The notes beneath the pieces are model-generated. The model was not told the DNA's origin. It made no database searches and was given only the letters and a program-made list of their open reading frames with translations. Of a stretch of DNA of 64,000 bases, positions 1-12,412 are shown piece after piece. The position numbers were made by a program, and so were the translations under genes. The stretch comes from Paraspadella gotoi (Eukaryota; Chaetognatha): the NCBI GenBank assembly GCA_051294375.1, contig CM119270.1:4084301-4148300 (forward strand). The letters run 5' to 3'. The stretch's first letter is position 1. Each line of letters begins with the position of its first letter.

Positions 1-337
1 GGCGGCGCGGCGGCGGCGGCGACTCCTCCAGGGAACAACTTCAGAGTCTCTGTAGTCGTGATCGTCGGCGGATTGTTGTTGTATTGTCGTGGGTGAGTTT
101 GTGTGTGTTTGTTGTTTGTTGTTATTGTTGTGTTGTTATCACTCGTCAGTATAAATGTTTATGTTGCTGAGTTTTTTGTTGTCTTTGTAATTGGTATTGT
201 TATCGTTGTTGTAGTTGCCCTGTTAACTGAACGTCGTTTGAAGTCCTTGATTGGAGGCACTCGACCAATCACCTTTTTCCCGCGAATTTTGTTTGAAACC
301 GACGAGTCACGAGTTGGCGCGGAATCGCGGAGTCGCT

Positions 338-377
<40 letters not shown>

Positions 378-635
378 NNNNNNNNNNNNNNNNNNNNNNN
401 NNCCAATCCAGGACTTCAAACGACGTTCATTTAACAGCAACTACAACAACGATAACAATACCAATTACAAAGACAACAAAAAACTCAGCAACATAAACAT
501 TAATACTGACGAGTGATAACAACACAACAATAACAACAAACAACAACCACAACAAACTCACCCACGACAATAACAACAACAATCCGCCGACGATCACGAC
601 TACCAAGAGACTCTGAAGTTGTTCCCTGGAGGAGT

Positions 636-674
<39 letters not shown>

Positions 675-680
675 GAGGAT
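1..680. repeat. Inverted repeat folded around a 25-N gap
   Basis: Positions 1-246 read as the reverse complement of about 403-680, with a GA run (343-377) and a 25-N gap (378-402) between them. Shared landmarks are the CCAATCCAGGACTTCAAACG segment, the CAA/AAC-rich middle and the GCC trinucleotide run at the outer ends. Mismatches and small indels between the arms look like sequencing noise rather than old divergence. A contig end placed in the wrong orientation is the simplest reading; a genuine palindrome is possible. Confidence 0.8.
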
Positions 681-761
681 TCCATCGCTTCTTCCAACTC
701 ATTTATTCCGGATTCGATTTTCCAAAGTGGAAAAGACGACGACGATGAATCCTCTCTCTGA
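534..761 (+). CDS. Possible 3' coding segment with a proline run
   Basis: I do not recognise this protein. One plus-strand frame stays open from about 534 to a TGA at 759-761. It runs from a Thr/Asn-rich stretch through RRRSRLPRDSEVVPWRS into a polyproline run encoded by CCG repeats, and ends PEDSIASSNSFIPDSIFQ then SGKDDDDESSL. The last 30 residues look like ordinary protein rather than repeat translation. There is no start codon, so this would be a terminal exon. Most of it lies in the right arm of the inverted repeat, and the rest is simple repeat, so chance openness is a real alternative. Confidence 0.22.
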
Positions 762-2081
762 TGCTGGAATTGTTAGTTAAATTCCGTTTTTGGTTTGTTT
801 GTTTTTGTTTTATTTTGTACATTTATTGTTTATATATATCTTGTTGTATTCAAAGAATCCGATTTTCAGTTAGGATCGACGAACGTCAGGGAATATAAAA
901 AAATTAAAAATAACATAACGTAACGAATCAAACTTCATTTATAGTGATTTTAGTGTAAAACAGTTCAAATAATCTAACGGTGAGGACGTTTAATAAAATG
1001 TCATCTTTCATGTCAAAGAGAAAGCAAAGTTTATTTGTTTACAAACAACAGGTTTTTTATTTAAAAAAAAAAACCAGACATTTTTTTNNNNNNNNNNNNN
1101 NNNNNNNNNNNNNNNNNNNNNNNNNNNNNNNNNNNNNNNNNNNNNNNNNNNNNNNNNNNNNNNNNNNNNNNNNNNNNNNNNNNNNNNNNNNNNNNNNNNN
1201 NNNNNNNNNNNNNNNNNNNNNNNNNNNNNNNNNNNNNNNNNNNNNNNNNNNNNNNNNNNNNNNNNNNNNNNNNNNNNNNNNNNNNNNNNNNNNNNNNNNN
1301 NNNNNNNNNNNNNNNNNNNNNNNNNNNNNNNNNNNNNAACTTATTCGATATGAAAATAAATGACCTATGAAAATATCAATTCAATCATATCCAACTTTTC
1401 TTCACTGTCGTCTTCATCTTCATCGTCATCATCGTCGTCATCTTCATCGTCATCATNNNNNNNNNNNNNNNNNNNNNNNNNNNNNNNNNNNNNNNNNNNN
1501 NNNNNNNNNNNNNNNNNNNNNNNNNNNNNNNNNNNNNNNNNNNNNNNNNNNNNNNNNNNNNNNNNNNNNNNNNNNNNNNNNNNNNNNNNNNNNNNNNNNN
1601 NNNNNNNNNNNNNNNNNNNNNNNNNNNNNNNNNNNNNNNNNNCATCGTCGTCGTCATCTTCATCGTCATCATCGTCGTCATCTTCATCGTCGTCGTCTTC
1701 ATCGTCATCATCGTCGTCGTCGTTGTCTTCATCGTCTCTCCAACGTCCCACGTCGCGATTGCGTTGCCCTTTTGTGTTTACAAGATCGAGTCGACCGGAA
1801 ATGAGGCGAAAGAATGAAGACAACAACGACGAAAACAAGAATGGTGGGCGTGGCGACGATTTCGCGGCAAACGACGACGATGACAACAACGACGACGACG
1901 ACGACAGCGAATCATAAACGGCGAAAATATTAATATTTCGAACGCGCAATACAAGCTGTTTATATATATTGGCATTTGGCAATTTGGCTGCTCTCTCTTC
2001 CCTATTAAATACAGAACGTAATATGTAAAATTTATCAATTACATTAGTAAATAATCCCCCATAGTTCTGTCAATTTTTGAT
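762..2081. other. AT-rich DNA, two gaps and GTC/GAC trinucleotide repeats
   Basis: AT-rich spacer to about 1087, then gaps at 1088-1337 and 1457-1642 that interrupt a (TCATCG/TCGTCG)n run spanning about 1400-1735. In one plus frame the run is poly-Ser and leads into an ORF tail ending at 1917, with an internal ATG at 1801 (MRRKNEDNNDENKNGG, then an acidic Asp-rich end DDSES). That tail might be the C-terminus of a real acidic protein, but GAC repeats produce poly-Asp by themselves. No other gene is seen. Confidence 0.5.
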
Positions 2082-2280
2082 TTGGGTTAGGCAAGTAATT
2101 AATTGGATCAGGGTTAGGGATCATGGTTAAGGTTAGGGGTTAGGGTTTAAAATTAGGCGTTAGTGTTTAGGGTTAGGGTTAGGGTTAGAGTTCAGAATCA
2201 TGTTAAACTTTGAGATTAGAGTTAGGGCTTAAATTCTGGGATAAACAAACAGAAATGGGGCACTTTGGGTAAAGAGAGCC
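2082..2280 (+). repeat. Dispersed element: degenerate TTAGGG tract ending GGGGC...AGAGCC
   Basis: Degenerate TTAGGG/TTAGG units fill 2090-2230. The tract is followed by GAAATGGGGCACTTTGGGTA and then AAGAGAGCC. The same pairing of TTAGG-rich tract and GGGGCGCTTT...AGAGCC end recurs at about 28,979-29,268, 44,325-44,437 and 61,585-61,869, so this is a dispersed repeat rather than an isolated internal telomere patch. Confidence 0.7.
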
Positions 2281-3214
2281 TAAATTTATACTAGCATCTT
2301 TAATTCTAGTTAATATTTCCCTAAATCTTTACTCCTTCCTTCTTCCCATATTATTTTTATCAAAGTTTAAAACTTCCCCTCCTTCCTTGTTTTCTCTTTC
2401 TCTTCCCCCCAAATATGGAATTCCCGCTCTGTCTCAATCCACCCACTCCCACGCAACTCTTCTTTCTTTTTTCACTTTTCTTCTTTCTTTTTCTTTCTTT
2501 TTTCACTTTTCTTCTTTCTTTTTCTTTCTTTTTTCACTTTTCTTCTTTCTTTTTCTTTTCCCATGAATCACTGCAGAAAACGATGTCTACTTTCGAAGAC
2601 GACGACGACGACGACGACGACGACGAAGACGACGACGACGAACGACGACGAAAAAGCATAAAATTAGCATAAAGGCGTCAGCATAAACATCTGCATAGGA
2701 GATTACAAGCACAAAAGGATTAGCGGCAGGTTTTTACATCCCGGGCGCGCATCTTCATTTTACGATTATCANNNNNNNNNNNNNNNNNNNNNNNNNNNNN
2801 NNNNNNNNNNNNNNNNNNNNNNNNNNNNNNNNNNNNNNNNNNNNNNNNNNNNNNNNNNNNNNNNNNNNNNNNNNNNNNNNNNNNNNNNNNNNNNNNNNNN
2901 NNNNNNNNNNNNNNNNNNNNNNNNNNNNNNNNNNNNNNNNNNNNNNNNNNNNNNNNNNNNNNNNNNNNNNNNNNNNNNNNNNNNNNNNNNNNNNNNNNNN
3001 NNNNNNNNNNNNNNNNNNNNNNNNNNNNNNNNNNNNNNNNNNNNNNNNNNNNNNNNNNNNNNNNNNNNNNNNNNNAGAAGAGATAAGAAAGGAAAAAAAG
3101 AGAGGGTAGGGAGACAGTAAGGCAATGATACAGATTGGGACGCAAGAGAAAGAGAAGAGAGAGAATGAAGGACGTGTGAGGAAAGAAAATCTGCGCTCTG
3201 CACAAAGAGAAAAG

Positions 3215-3248
<34 letters not shown>

Positions 3249-3362
3249 NNNNNNNNNNNNNNNNNNNNNNNNNNNNNNNNNNNNNNNNNNNNNNNNNNNN
3301 NNNNNNNNNNNNNNNNNNNNNNNNNNNNNNNNNNNNNNNNNNNNNNNNNNNTCTCTCTCTCT
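2281..3362. other. Pyrimidine-rich spacer with two gaps
   Basis: The stretch holds CTTTCTTTTT tandem units at 2459-2563, a (GAC)n run at 2600-2645, and gaps at 2772-3075 and 3249-3351 flanked by GA/TC repeats. The GAC run gives a short acidic ORF (MSTFEDDDD... ending KSIKLA at about 2670) that I treat as repeat translation. Nothing else gene-like is seen. Confidence 0.5.
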
Positions 3363-4415
3363 CTTTCCATCCATTTTCCTTTCATCATCGCGAGGTCAAC
3401 CGAAAGGGAAGGGAGGCAGTGAAGCCGATAATGGCCTCGCAACTACAACAACAACAACTAGACGATGTAAAAAATGTAATAGACGCGGTCGAGTTATGGA
3501 GAGTAAAGGAGGTGAAGAAACGATGAAAACAAAACAAAGAAACAAAAGGAAAACAAATCTCTCGAGACGCGACGTAATAACCTTCATAACAAATGGGAAC
3601 ATAAGGTGAATAGGGTTATTTGTTATTTTTTGTTTTATGTTATAAATTGCTAAAAGCAACCTAGTGATTACATACAATCATTTAATAAACATGATATCCT
3701 GCCTCGGACTTTAGACAGTCTTATTAAATATGTTATAATTTTTTGTCGCATTAAATCCGTCAAAAAAAAAGTAANNNNNNNNNNNNNNNNNNNNNNNNNT
3801 CTCTCTCTCTCTTCTCTCTCCTCTCTCTCTCGGTCTCTCTCTCTCTCTTCGTCTTTCTCCATTCTGCATTTTCCTTTTCATCATCGCGAGCGTCACCGAA
3901 AGAAGGGATGGCAGTGAAGGCCGATAATGGCCTAGCAACTACAAACAACACCAACTAGACCCGCGCTGATAATGGCCTCGCAACTACAACAACAACAACT
4001 TAGACGATGTAAAAAATGGTAAATAGATCGCGGCTTCGAGTTATGGATGAGTTAAAGGAGGTGAAGGAGAAAACGATCATGGTGAAGAAGAAACGATGAA
4101 AACAAACAAAGAAAACAAAACCACGCGTAATGAACACCCAAAACTCTTTTTCTCGAAGATCCGCCGAAAAACCGTAATCAACCTTCATAACAAAATTATC
4201 GCGGAACATAAAGGTGAATTAGGAGTTTATTTGTTATTTTTGTTATTATCGTTTATAAACATTGCTCTAAAAAGCAAGCCTCAGTGATCTTATAACGCAT
4301 CTCACCAATCATTTATACAACATGTAATGGATATCCTGCTCCTCGGACTTTTACGACAGGTCTTAGATTAAAATCTAAACGTATGTTATAATTTTCATTG
4401 TCGCATTTTTAATTC
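3363..4415. repeat. Noisy tandem duplication across a 25-N gap
   Basis: About 3363-3765 and 3860-4415 are copies of one sequence in the same orientation, separated by the 25-N gap 3775-3799 and a CT repeat. Shared landmarks are TCATCATCGCGAG, GATAATGGCCTCGCAACTAC, TTAGACGATGTAAAAAATG, TCCTCGGACTTT and GTCGCATTTTTAA-like ends. Copy 2 carries many extra single bases, the error style of uncorrected long reads. A short ORF starting at 3431 (MASQLQQQQLDDVKNV...) is broken in copy 2, so I do not call it as a gene. Confidence 0.8.
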
Positions 4416-4519
4416 CGCTCTCCACTCACACTACCCTCCACATATATCCGCCGTGGCCTTCCAAAAAAAAAAGACAAATAAAGTGTCGACCATTGGCTGA
4501 ATCTTGTTTGAACATAAAA

Positions 4520-4996
4520 TTCTCGAGAGAAAGAGAAAGAGAGACGAGATGACCAGAGAGGAGAAGAGAGCAGAGAGAGACATACGAGAGAAGACGGAGA
4601 GCGAACGAGAAAGATGGAGAGAGAGAAAAAAACAAAAGAGAGATGGATGAGAGAGCGAGAGTGATGATCGAGAGAGCAGGAGAGAGAGAGTGAGGAGAAA
4701 AAAAAAAAAAGACGTGAGACGAGAGAGAGAGAGCGGGAGAGGAGAGAGAGAGAGGAGAGCAGGAGAGAGAGAGAGAAAGAAAGAGAGCGGGGTAGAGAGA
4801 GAAAAAAAGAGAACGAGCAGAGATAGAGAGAGAGAGAGACGAGAGAGATAGAGAGAGAAAGACAAGAGAGAAGAGCAAAAAAACAAAAGAGAGAGAGAAA
4901 AAAAAAAAAAAAAAGACGAGAGAGAGAGAAAGAGAGAGAGAGAGAGAACGAGAGAAGATGAGAGAGGCGAGAGACGAGAGAGAGAGAGAGAGAGTG
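4520..4996 (+). repeat. Degenerate GA-rich low-complexity tract
   Basis: Almost pure purine: GAGAGA interrupted by CGAGA and poly-A. All six frames that remain open here translate to Ser/Leu or Arg/Glu repeats and are not credible genes. Just beyond it, at 5049 on the minus strand, an ORF opens MLNPDVSVAMGGWNINCAT before entering the repeat. It is too short to call. Confidence 0.8.
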
Positions 4997-5099
4997 GCGC
5001 AATTAATATTCCATCCGCCCATGGCGACGCTCACGTCGGGGTTTAGCATAAAAAGGATCCCGGAGCAAAATCGTCCAAGAAGAAATTAATCAAAGACCG

Positions 5100-5975
5100 A
5101 AACATTTTTTAGAGACGATGACAACGACGACGACGACAATGATCACAATGAGAAAGAGATGACAACGACGAAGACAACATCGAGAAGTTGACAGAGATGA
5201 CAACGACGACGAAGAAAACGATGACAATCACGATGATGAAGTACAAAACAGGGATGACGACGATGACCAAAGACAATGACAATGATTCTGATGGAAAAGT
5301 CAAAAAGGATGACAACGACGAAGACAATGATGACAATCACGATGACGAAGAAAAAGAGATGACAACGACGAAGAAGACAACGACTCCGAGGAGAGGAAAG
5401 AAAACGAGCGCAACCTGGGAAAGTCGACGTCATCCTTATAAAGATTTTAAAAATAGTCGTTTTACTGACAAAAAAACGACAACAACAACAACGTTTACTA
5501 GGAAGTCAACCAACGAGGTCGTTTCAAAAAAAAAAAAAAAGAAGAATTCCAACAACAACATAAATAACGAAAACAAGAAAAACTACGTCGACCACAACCG
5601 CGACAGCAGCTGCAGCAAAAAAAAAAACCAGCCGAAGTCGCAGGAGCCGCAGGATTCCCAGAGAGTGCCGCAGCGGCCGCAGCAGCCTTGTCGGTCTCAG
5701 CAGCCGCGTCTTCTCCGTAGCAGCCGCAGAGGGGGGGGTTTCCCTCTTTTTTAACCCGAAGAACGAAAGGGAAAGGATTTATGAAGCTTTGCTGTAAAAT
5801 GGACTTCGCCCATGCGCGGGGATTTTTTTCGTCGTCGTCGTCGTTGTCGTCTTCGTCGTCGTTGTCATCGTCTTCGTCGTCGTCGTCGTCGTCGTCGTCT
5901 TCGGAGTCTCTGGCTGGGCATCTTGGGACCGTAGGGTGCTCAGAGTGGCGAAGGGATTTTTTTTTCCTGAGAGTC
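5100..5975. other. Trinucleotide-rich block with open frames on both strands
   Basis: GACGAC/GATGAC repeats occupy 5110-5400 and GTCGTC repeats 5830-5905. On the minus strand a frame without ATG stays open over roughly 5950-5440. It reads RCPARDSE, an Asp/Glu run, then EKNPRAWAKSILQQSFINPF, VLRVKKEGNPPLCGCYGE and an Ala-rich stretch ending NPAAPATSAG, before poly-T. On the plus strand 5188-5754 is also open and ends in a Gln/Pro/Ser-rich stretch. The two cannot both be real; the minus frame looks more protein-like. I do not recognise either. Confidence 0.25.
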
Positions 5976-6044
5976 TGAAAAGAAAAGAAGCTAAAAGGGG
6001 AAAAAAAAAGAAAGGCAAAAAAAAGAAAATAAAATAAAAGATAA

Positions 6045-6158
6045 GAAAAGAGAAGAAAAGAAAAGAAAAGAAAAGAAAAGAAAAGAAAAGAAAAGAAAAG
6101 AAAAGAAAAGAAAAGAAAAGAAAAGAAAAGAAAAGAAAGGAAAAGAAAGGAAAAGAAA
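6045..6158 (+). repeat. (AAAAG)n pentanucleotide microsatellite
   Basis: About twenty near-perfect AAAAG units. It lies just upstream of the coding-looking segment ending at 6373. Confidence 0.95.
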
Positions 6159-6175
6159 ACAAAATAAGGGCTGGG

Positions 6176-6373
6176 TTACAATCTGAGGGCTTCTATAGCG
6201 GGTTTTGCCAAGGTTCACCCAGCTGTCATACCATTTATAATATACATTGTTCTCTGAATCTCGTAAACCGCCTTGGAGATGAAGCGACCCTTCAAGAACA
6301 ACTGGTAGAAGAAGTTAAAGAAGATATGGGGAAAATCATCTTTAGCCAACTTAGCGCCTTTTTCACATTTTGA
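6176..6373 (+). CDS. Possible 3'-terminal exon with nearby poly(A) signal
   Basis: Unrecognised protein. The frame reads LQSEGFYSGFCQGSP, then CHTIYNIHCSLNLVNRLGDE, ATLQEQLVEEVKEDMGKIIF and SQLSAFFTF, stopping with TGA at 6371-6373. The second half is a plausible amphipathic acidic helix with balanced composition, quite unlike the neighbouring simple repeats. A polyadenylation-type hexamer (AATAAA in CTAATAAAATTT) lies about 30 nt after the stop. There is no ATG, so if real it is a last exon whose upstream partners are not visible; the exact 5' end is uncertain and may lie at an AG near 6213. Confidence 0.35.
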   Translation, partial: LQSEGFYSGFCQGSPSCHTIYNIHCSLNLVNRLGDEATLQEQLVEEVKEDMGKIIFSQLSAFFTF

Positions 6374-6620
6374 GTAATCAATTGATACTCAAGTTTTCTA
6401 ATAAAATTTCTGTACTATCTCTGTTAACTTAAACTAAATTATTTAGATAGTGCTGTTACCAGAAAGTTTGTCGAGGCGTTGATCTGATTGATAAACTCTT
6501 TGCTTGGCGAAGGCTTTTCTCGCTAAAGCTGCATTAAGACGTTTTAAGAAAAAAAAAGAGTTTGAACAAGAATTGATTGAGAAAAAGGATTCGGAGAAGC
6601 GGAGAATGGTGTACGTGGCC

Positions 6621-7190
<570 letters not shown>

Positions 7191-7248
7191 ATGGACGGGG
7201 ATCGCATGGGAAGCGGAACTGACAGCAAAGTTGCCAAAACGATACAGG
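7191..7248 (+). CDS. Candidate first coding exon (MDGDRMGSGTDSKVAKTIQ)
   Basis: An ATG follows an in-frame TAG (7188-7190) and opens 19 codons reading MDGDRMGSGTDSKVAKTIQ, ending in phase 1 at a strong donor (CAGG|GTGAGT at 7249). The composition is protein-like, but the exon is short and its family is not recognisable. The gap upstream hides any promoter. A degraded copy of the exon end and donor is found at about 16,240-16,268, immediately after the 25-N gap, where the second 9-kb copy begins. Confidence 0.3.
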
Positions 7249-7817
7249 GTGAGTAAAAAAAAATGCCTTTAGGAATTGTATTAGTAATTAAACGTCTTTC
7301 AAAAAATGTTACTATTTTACTTTGTATTTGACGTAGCAGTATTTGACGAACCGATTGTAAGGAAGGATTGACAAATTCAGTTTCAAATTTTTGTTTACAT
7401 TATTAATTTTATTTTTTACTTGTCAATTTTTAATTCAATGTTCATTTTCAAATTTCCATCGGATTTTCCAATCACAAAAATCCCAAAATATTTTTCCTTC
7501 TCTCTTGTCGGAATTATGAAAACTTTTTCCCTTGGTCGGACAGTCCGTACGTGCCTCCACGAGTCCGTTCGTACGTGCGGCGTCTGAAAAAGCGTCGCGA
7601 GGCCCCATTAACTCCCGGTCACGGTCCGTCGGTCCGTCGGTCCGTGCGTCCCTGCGTCGCCATCGCGGCCTCGAGTCTCCTTCCTCCTCTTCGCCCTTGA
7701 CATTCTCCGTTCACTTCTTCTCTTCCCACATTCTCTTTCACATTTCTTTTCATTTGATACAAGCATTTATATTATCATTTACGTTTAAATTCGTATTCAC
7801 TTTTACAAATAGATTTA

Positions 7818-7993
<176 letters not shown>

Positions 7994-8068
7994 GAACAAT
8001 TTAATAAACGTACTTAAAATATACAGAATATGACACAAATGTCGTATGTTTCTCCTTCATCTTTTAAT

Positions 8069-8157
8069 ACCCCTGACCTCTTTCAAAACCCCTGACCTCT
8101 TTCAAGACCCCTGACCTCTTTCAGGGCCCCTAACCCCAGACCTCTTTCAAGACCCCC
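8069..8157 (+). repeat. 18-bp tandem repeat, ACCCCTGACCTCTTTCAA type
   Basis: Four to five units of a roughly 18-bp motif CCCCTGACCTCTTTCAA with small variations. A related array (CCCTAGACCTCTTTCGAA) stands at 54,375-54,432, and a noisy copy of this one at about 17,028-17,100. Confidence 0.8.
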
Positions 8158-8625
8158 CGACTCTAAATATTCCATAACCCTTACAGCCCTTGCGCCAAAG
8201 AGGTCCCTCCTCCAAACGCCTCTCTTTTCCCGGTCCACTCCTTCACAAACTCCCCCCACCATTTCATATTAAAACTAGGTACTTTTTATACAAAGAATTT
8301 TCTCACTATATCCTTCCTTTCCCCCTTCCCCCTTTTTTATTTCCATCGATCTCATTCTCCTGAGCCACCCCCCCCCCCAATATACAATTCTTCATTCTCA
8401 GCATTTCATCCAATAATCCTCTTCTGCCTTTCCGACTTCCCACCCTCACCCCTTATTCTCACCGCCCACTCTCCTAGATATCCCACCCGCCCGCCCCGGC
8501 CATAACCTGTTCCTAAAAAAAAAACCCTAACCTTCAGATTCGTACGATAACAGTTCCCACGACCCCACCCCACCCCTCCGCCCTCACCGCTCCATCTATT
8601 TCTCATCGATTTCTTTGCGTGAAAT

Positions 8626-8702
8626 ATGGCGGAAGTTTCGATGCTGTTTTCACTGCGACGCGAAAATATGGAGGAGGAAAATTTTTCATTCGAAAAAGAA
8701 AG
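8626..8702 (+). CDS. Candidate first coding exon (MAEVSMLFSLRRENMEEENF)
   Basis: ATG in a good context (AATATGGCG) opens MAEVSMLFSLRRENMEEENF then SFEKE and ends in phase 2 at a strong donor, AAG|GTACGT (8703). The frame also continues unspliced to 8817 but becomes Gly/Trp-rich. It is unrecognised. The equivalent at 17,617-17,700 is disrupted by several indels, which is more likely sequencing noise than gene decay. No downstream exon could be identified in the unit. Confidence 0.28.
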
Positions 8703-10214
8703 GTACGTGGAGAGAAAATGGCAGTTGGTGGGGGTGAGGTGGAAAGGGTTGTGGAGGGGTGGAGGTGAAAAAGTAGGTTGGAGAGGTAATGACGAATCGA
8801 GTGAGTGGAGTCGATGATTAAAGCTTCAATTTCTTTATAAACTTGAGGAAATCTTAAACATCATTTAGAGATGAACTAAATTGCCTGATGTATAATGGTA
8901 GTTATATAGTTTTGTAAATTAAGGGAGGAGCATACAAGTTGTAGGGCCATATCTCATTAGTTACAGCAATTCTATTAGAACGTCGAACCGCACCTCTATC
9001 ATTCGAACGCGGAGACTTAGAGTTACCAATGAAAATTCTCTTTTGAAAAAATTCCAGCGCCAAAAGAATGACGGAGACATTCATTTTTTGCCACATATCC
9101 TCACCTATAATATCTAGGTTCTACCGCATCCTATTTTCTTAAATATTCTTCCATCTTCAATAGACAAAAATGACACAAGAGCATTGAAAGGCCAAATCTT
9201 TGTGAACGCCAAAAAAATATAGAAAATTTTTTTGGGTTGCGTCAAAATCGATAGCAGCTAGGACTGCGTAATCTCCTAATATTATCGTATATGAACGACA
9301 GTCGCGCTCATTCTTATCTATCTTTATTTGCTTATGTGAATTTTTTCTTTCAAAACCTTTTATTCGATTTTAACAAAAACTTTTTCTTCAGGTAAAGAAG
9401 AATTGATTTTTCATAAATTTTAAGAAAGTTTGTATTTTTTACTTCTACTGCACATAAACAAGGAAAGTCATAAATGAAAGCTGATCGCCACGCTAGATGG
9501 ATACTAGAAAACAACAAAGAAAGTCCGTAAAACAACTCTATACGTTTTAACTTTTACGTAACAAAAAAAGAAATCCTAGTCGAAGATGATTATTGATGTG
9601 AAAAACAAGGAAAAAAAGTGGTTGGTGACGGTTTGGAGAACTAATACCTAAAAGAAAGAATAGGAAAGTGAAATAGCAAGCACCAGCCCAAAGGTTAGAT
9701 AACAATCAATCCAACTTGAATAAATAAGGCTTGTATAAAAGAGATAATAAAACAAGATCTGCAACATGTCTCATCTGCCCCACTGATCATTAGCTGTACG
9801 TCACTGGCCACGACAATAATAACGATGACATGATGGCTGACGACGAATACCGATGACTTGATGATGATTTGTGCTGTATCGCCTGGCGAGCGAATCGCCG
9901 TAGATGGAAGACGTCTCAACGTCCGACGATGAAATGAAAATATCTTCGTTCAATGTTTTCCCAAATTCGCGACCGGAGTCTTGACTACGGATAAATTGAA
10001 GAGAGGGAAAAATGGTTGGCCGAGCAATCTGGGTTATTTAGTAACGTCTGGTTTGCAATTCTTGAATTCTTCCATTGCTTCTAAGATTATTACGTCGAAA
10101 CCGTTTTAAGACCGTTCATTTCCTTTAACCGATATTTTATGGTTTATCTATGGATCGTTACAAACAATTTGCTAAATGCTTTAATCCTCGCCTGTTATAA
10201 CTCGATAAATAACA

Positions 10215-11600
10215 CATTTGAAACCTCACAAGATTGAGGGGCGGACCCGAATCAAAGTGGATTATAGATCGGATCTGTTTACAAAAAAATTTTTTTTTTA
10301 TCTCGCAATCGCTTAGTCATTGCGCGATATTGTAACGCTTTTGCACATAAGGGCTTCGTCGTCGTCGTTTGTCGTCATCGTCGGTTGCGTTGTTGCTTGG
10401 CGTTCCAATTATAGATCGCCTCTTTTATGATATAACTTGGGTTTATGAAGCTGATAATTTATTACAGCTTCTCATCACAATGTGCTTAATAAATGATCTG
10501 GACGTTATTAAAGAATTTGTTTACCTTTTATTCCAAAACAATATAATTATCTCTTTTTATTTCCTCTTTCTCTCTTTCTCTTTCTCTCTTTTAATTGTCT
10601 CTCTCCTCTCAATCTTTCCGAGTCACTGATTCATTAGGGGGAAAAAACGAGTCTGCATAGCTGGCTCTGCTGCTGCCTTTGATTTTTTTCTTTTTCTCTC
10701 TCTCTCTTCTCGATCGCATTCGTGCATGTTATCATTTTTGCTATCGATACATTAGGTTTATTCTTTTTTTTTTTCAGGGCTACGTCTGCTGATAATTTAT
10801 TTTTGACATTAACATTTTTTTTTCTTTTTTTCAGAAAATGTAATTAATTATAATTTATAAATATAATTTTTTTTCTGTTATAAATTAATTTTCTTTTCTC
10901 AATTTTATTTTTTATATCAAAATTTGCGTCAATCCATATTTTTCTTACTGCATGATTGGCGACGATACCTTATGCTTTTAAGATTTGTAAATATTCTTCT
11001 TTTTTCTTGTTACCCTGGTTTCTGCAGGTTGATTCCAAGTTTTTATTTTTAATTCTTTATACTTTCCGCCTCTGCTTTTCAAATAACGCTTGTCAACAGG
11101 ACACTACAAGATCAGATTTCGTTTTCTTGGAATGAATAGAAAAAAAAAATGGGAGTCATTTTTGGTTTAATGTTTTTGTTTCTTTCAGATGAGTTTTACG
11201 AAAAAGCTCCAAGTTTATCTCACATGGATCAATCATAATGTCCTCGGAATAGTGAAATTCGCAATACGTATTAATTTATTTATTTAATCCAAACTTTAAT
11301 ATTTTATTAGCATGAAACAAATTTTTACAGCATTGAACACATTATTTTTTTTATATCACTCAATCATCTAACGAAGAGAATTCAAGTTGTATTAAAGCAT
11401 TGAAATTGAGCCAGCACAGAAGCCATTTCTCCTTTATTAGTCCCTGCGCTTATTATAGGTTTATCTTCAAACCCAACACATGTCGATCCGTCAGTCCCCG
11501 CTCGTTCAACCTTGTCGTATTTATTTAGATCATATCAGAAATTAAATTATGATAAAGTATGTAAAGATGAGTCCGTCCATCCGTCGTCCATCCGTCTTCC
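10215..11600. repeat. Pair of inverted GGGGCGGACC/GTCCGTC repeats
   Basis: At about 10,215-10,285 the sequence reads AGATTGAGGGGCGGACCCG then AAAGTGGATTATAGATCGGA. At about 11,470-11,600 the reverse-complement-type end appears (GATCCGTCAGTCCCCGCTCG, ATCATATCAGAAATTAAATT, then CCGTCCATCCGTC). The same two ends, again inverted, occur at 41,290-41,430 and 42,598-42,800. This looks like a dispersed foldback element with termini about 1.2 kb apart. The interior is T-rich and I see no transposase. Confidence 0.5.
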
Positions 11601-12079
11601 ACTTAGCATTAACTCGAATTGGTTTTGTAAATTTTAAATTTTCTCGTCTTCCAGACAATCTCAGATCTCCACAATTGACGTGTCGAACTGAAAATGAATT
11701 GGAATTTACAATTTTAATAATGATTTTCCAAAGCAAGATTTAAAATCATAAAATTAAAGAGTTGATTTTTTATGATATCATCTATATCTTCTTCTGAAGT
11801 AATTTTATGAATGCCATGATCCGTGAATAATTGTTGACAGTGTCTATCTGATTTGAATATCACAACAATGATTAGAGTTAGGAATGTGAAATAAATAATC
11901 GGTAGTACGATTGGATCTGCTTTAGCGATTCACTATGCTATTAATTTAAATTTAAAAAAAATTTTTCTGGTACCAAACTTTTTATTTTATTATTAAGTCA
12001 ACTTATTTTCTATCTATATGTAAAATAACAATTTTTTAGTCTTATAAACATAGCATGACCAATTAAAATAAATTATACA

Positions 12080-12412
12080 AATTAAAAATGATGCGTTAAA
12101 AAAATCATATGAGTTAAAAAAATTATATAAATAAAAATGAATATAGTGAAAAATGATGCGAGTTGAAAAAGATGACGCAGTTGAAAAACATAGCGATTAA
12201 AAATGATGCGAGAGAAAAAAATGATGCGAGTGAAAAATGATGCGAGTTGAAAAATCGATGCGAGTTGAAAATGATGCGATTGAAAAATGATGCGTAGTTG
12301 AAAAATGATGGCGAGTTGAAAAATGATGCAGTTGAAAATGATGCGGTTGAAAAGAATGCGAGTGAAAAAATGTGCTGAAGTGAAACAAAATGATGCGAGT
12401 TGAAAAAGGTCC
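12080..12412 (+). repeat. Minisatellite, unit about GATGCGAGTTGAAAAAT
   Basis: Around twenty imperfect 15-18 bp units built on ATGATGCGAGTTGAAAA, degenerating outward into ATAAA-rich sequence. The antisense frames give repetitive Phe/His/Ser ORFs that are not genes. A second array of the same unit lies at 13,893-14,235, and both recur at +8,995. Confidence 0.9.

Noticed and set aside
2090-2230. Interstitial telomere
   Set aside because: Repeats are degenerate and belong to a dispersed element with a fixed non-telomeric end found at three other loci.
6504-6608. Similarity of [19 protein letters not shown] to the basic helix of SNF7/CHMP proteins
   Set aside because: Only about 20 lysine-rich residues, no start and no other family feature; it runs straight into an AG microsatellite.
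10369-10629. ORF GVPIIDRLFYDITWVYEADN and onward in the 9-kb unit
   Set aside because: Looks superficially protein-like, but has no homology I recognise, starts in a GTC repeat and ends in a CT repeat.
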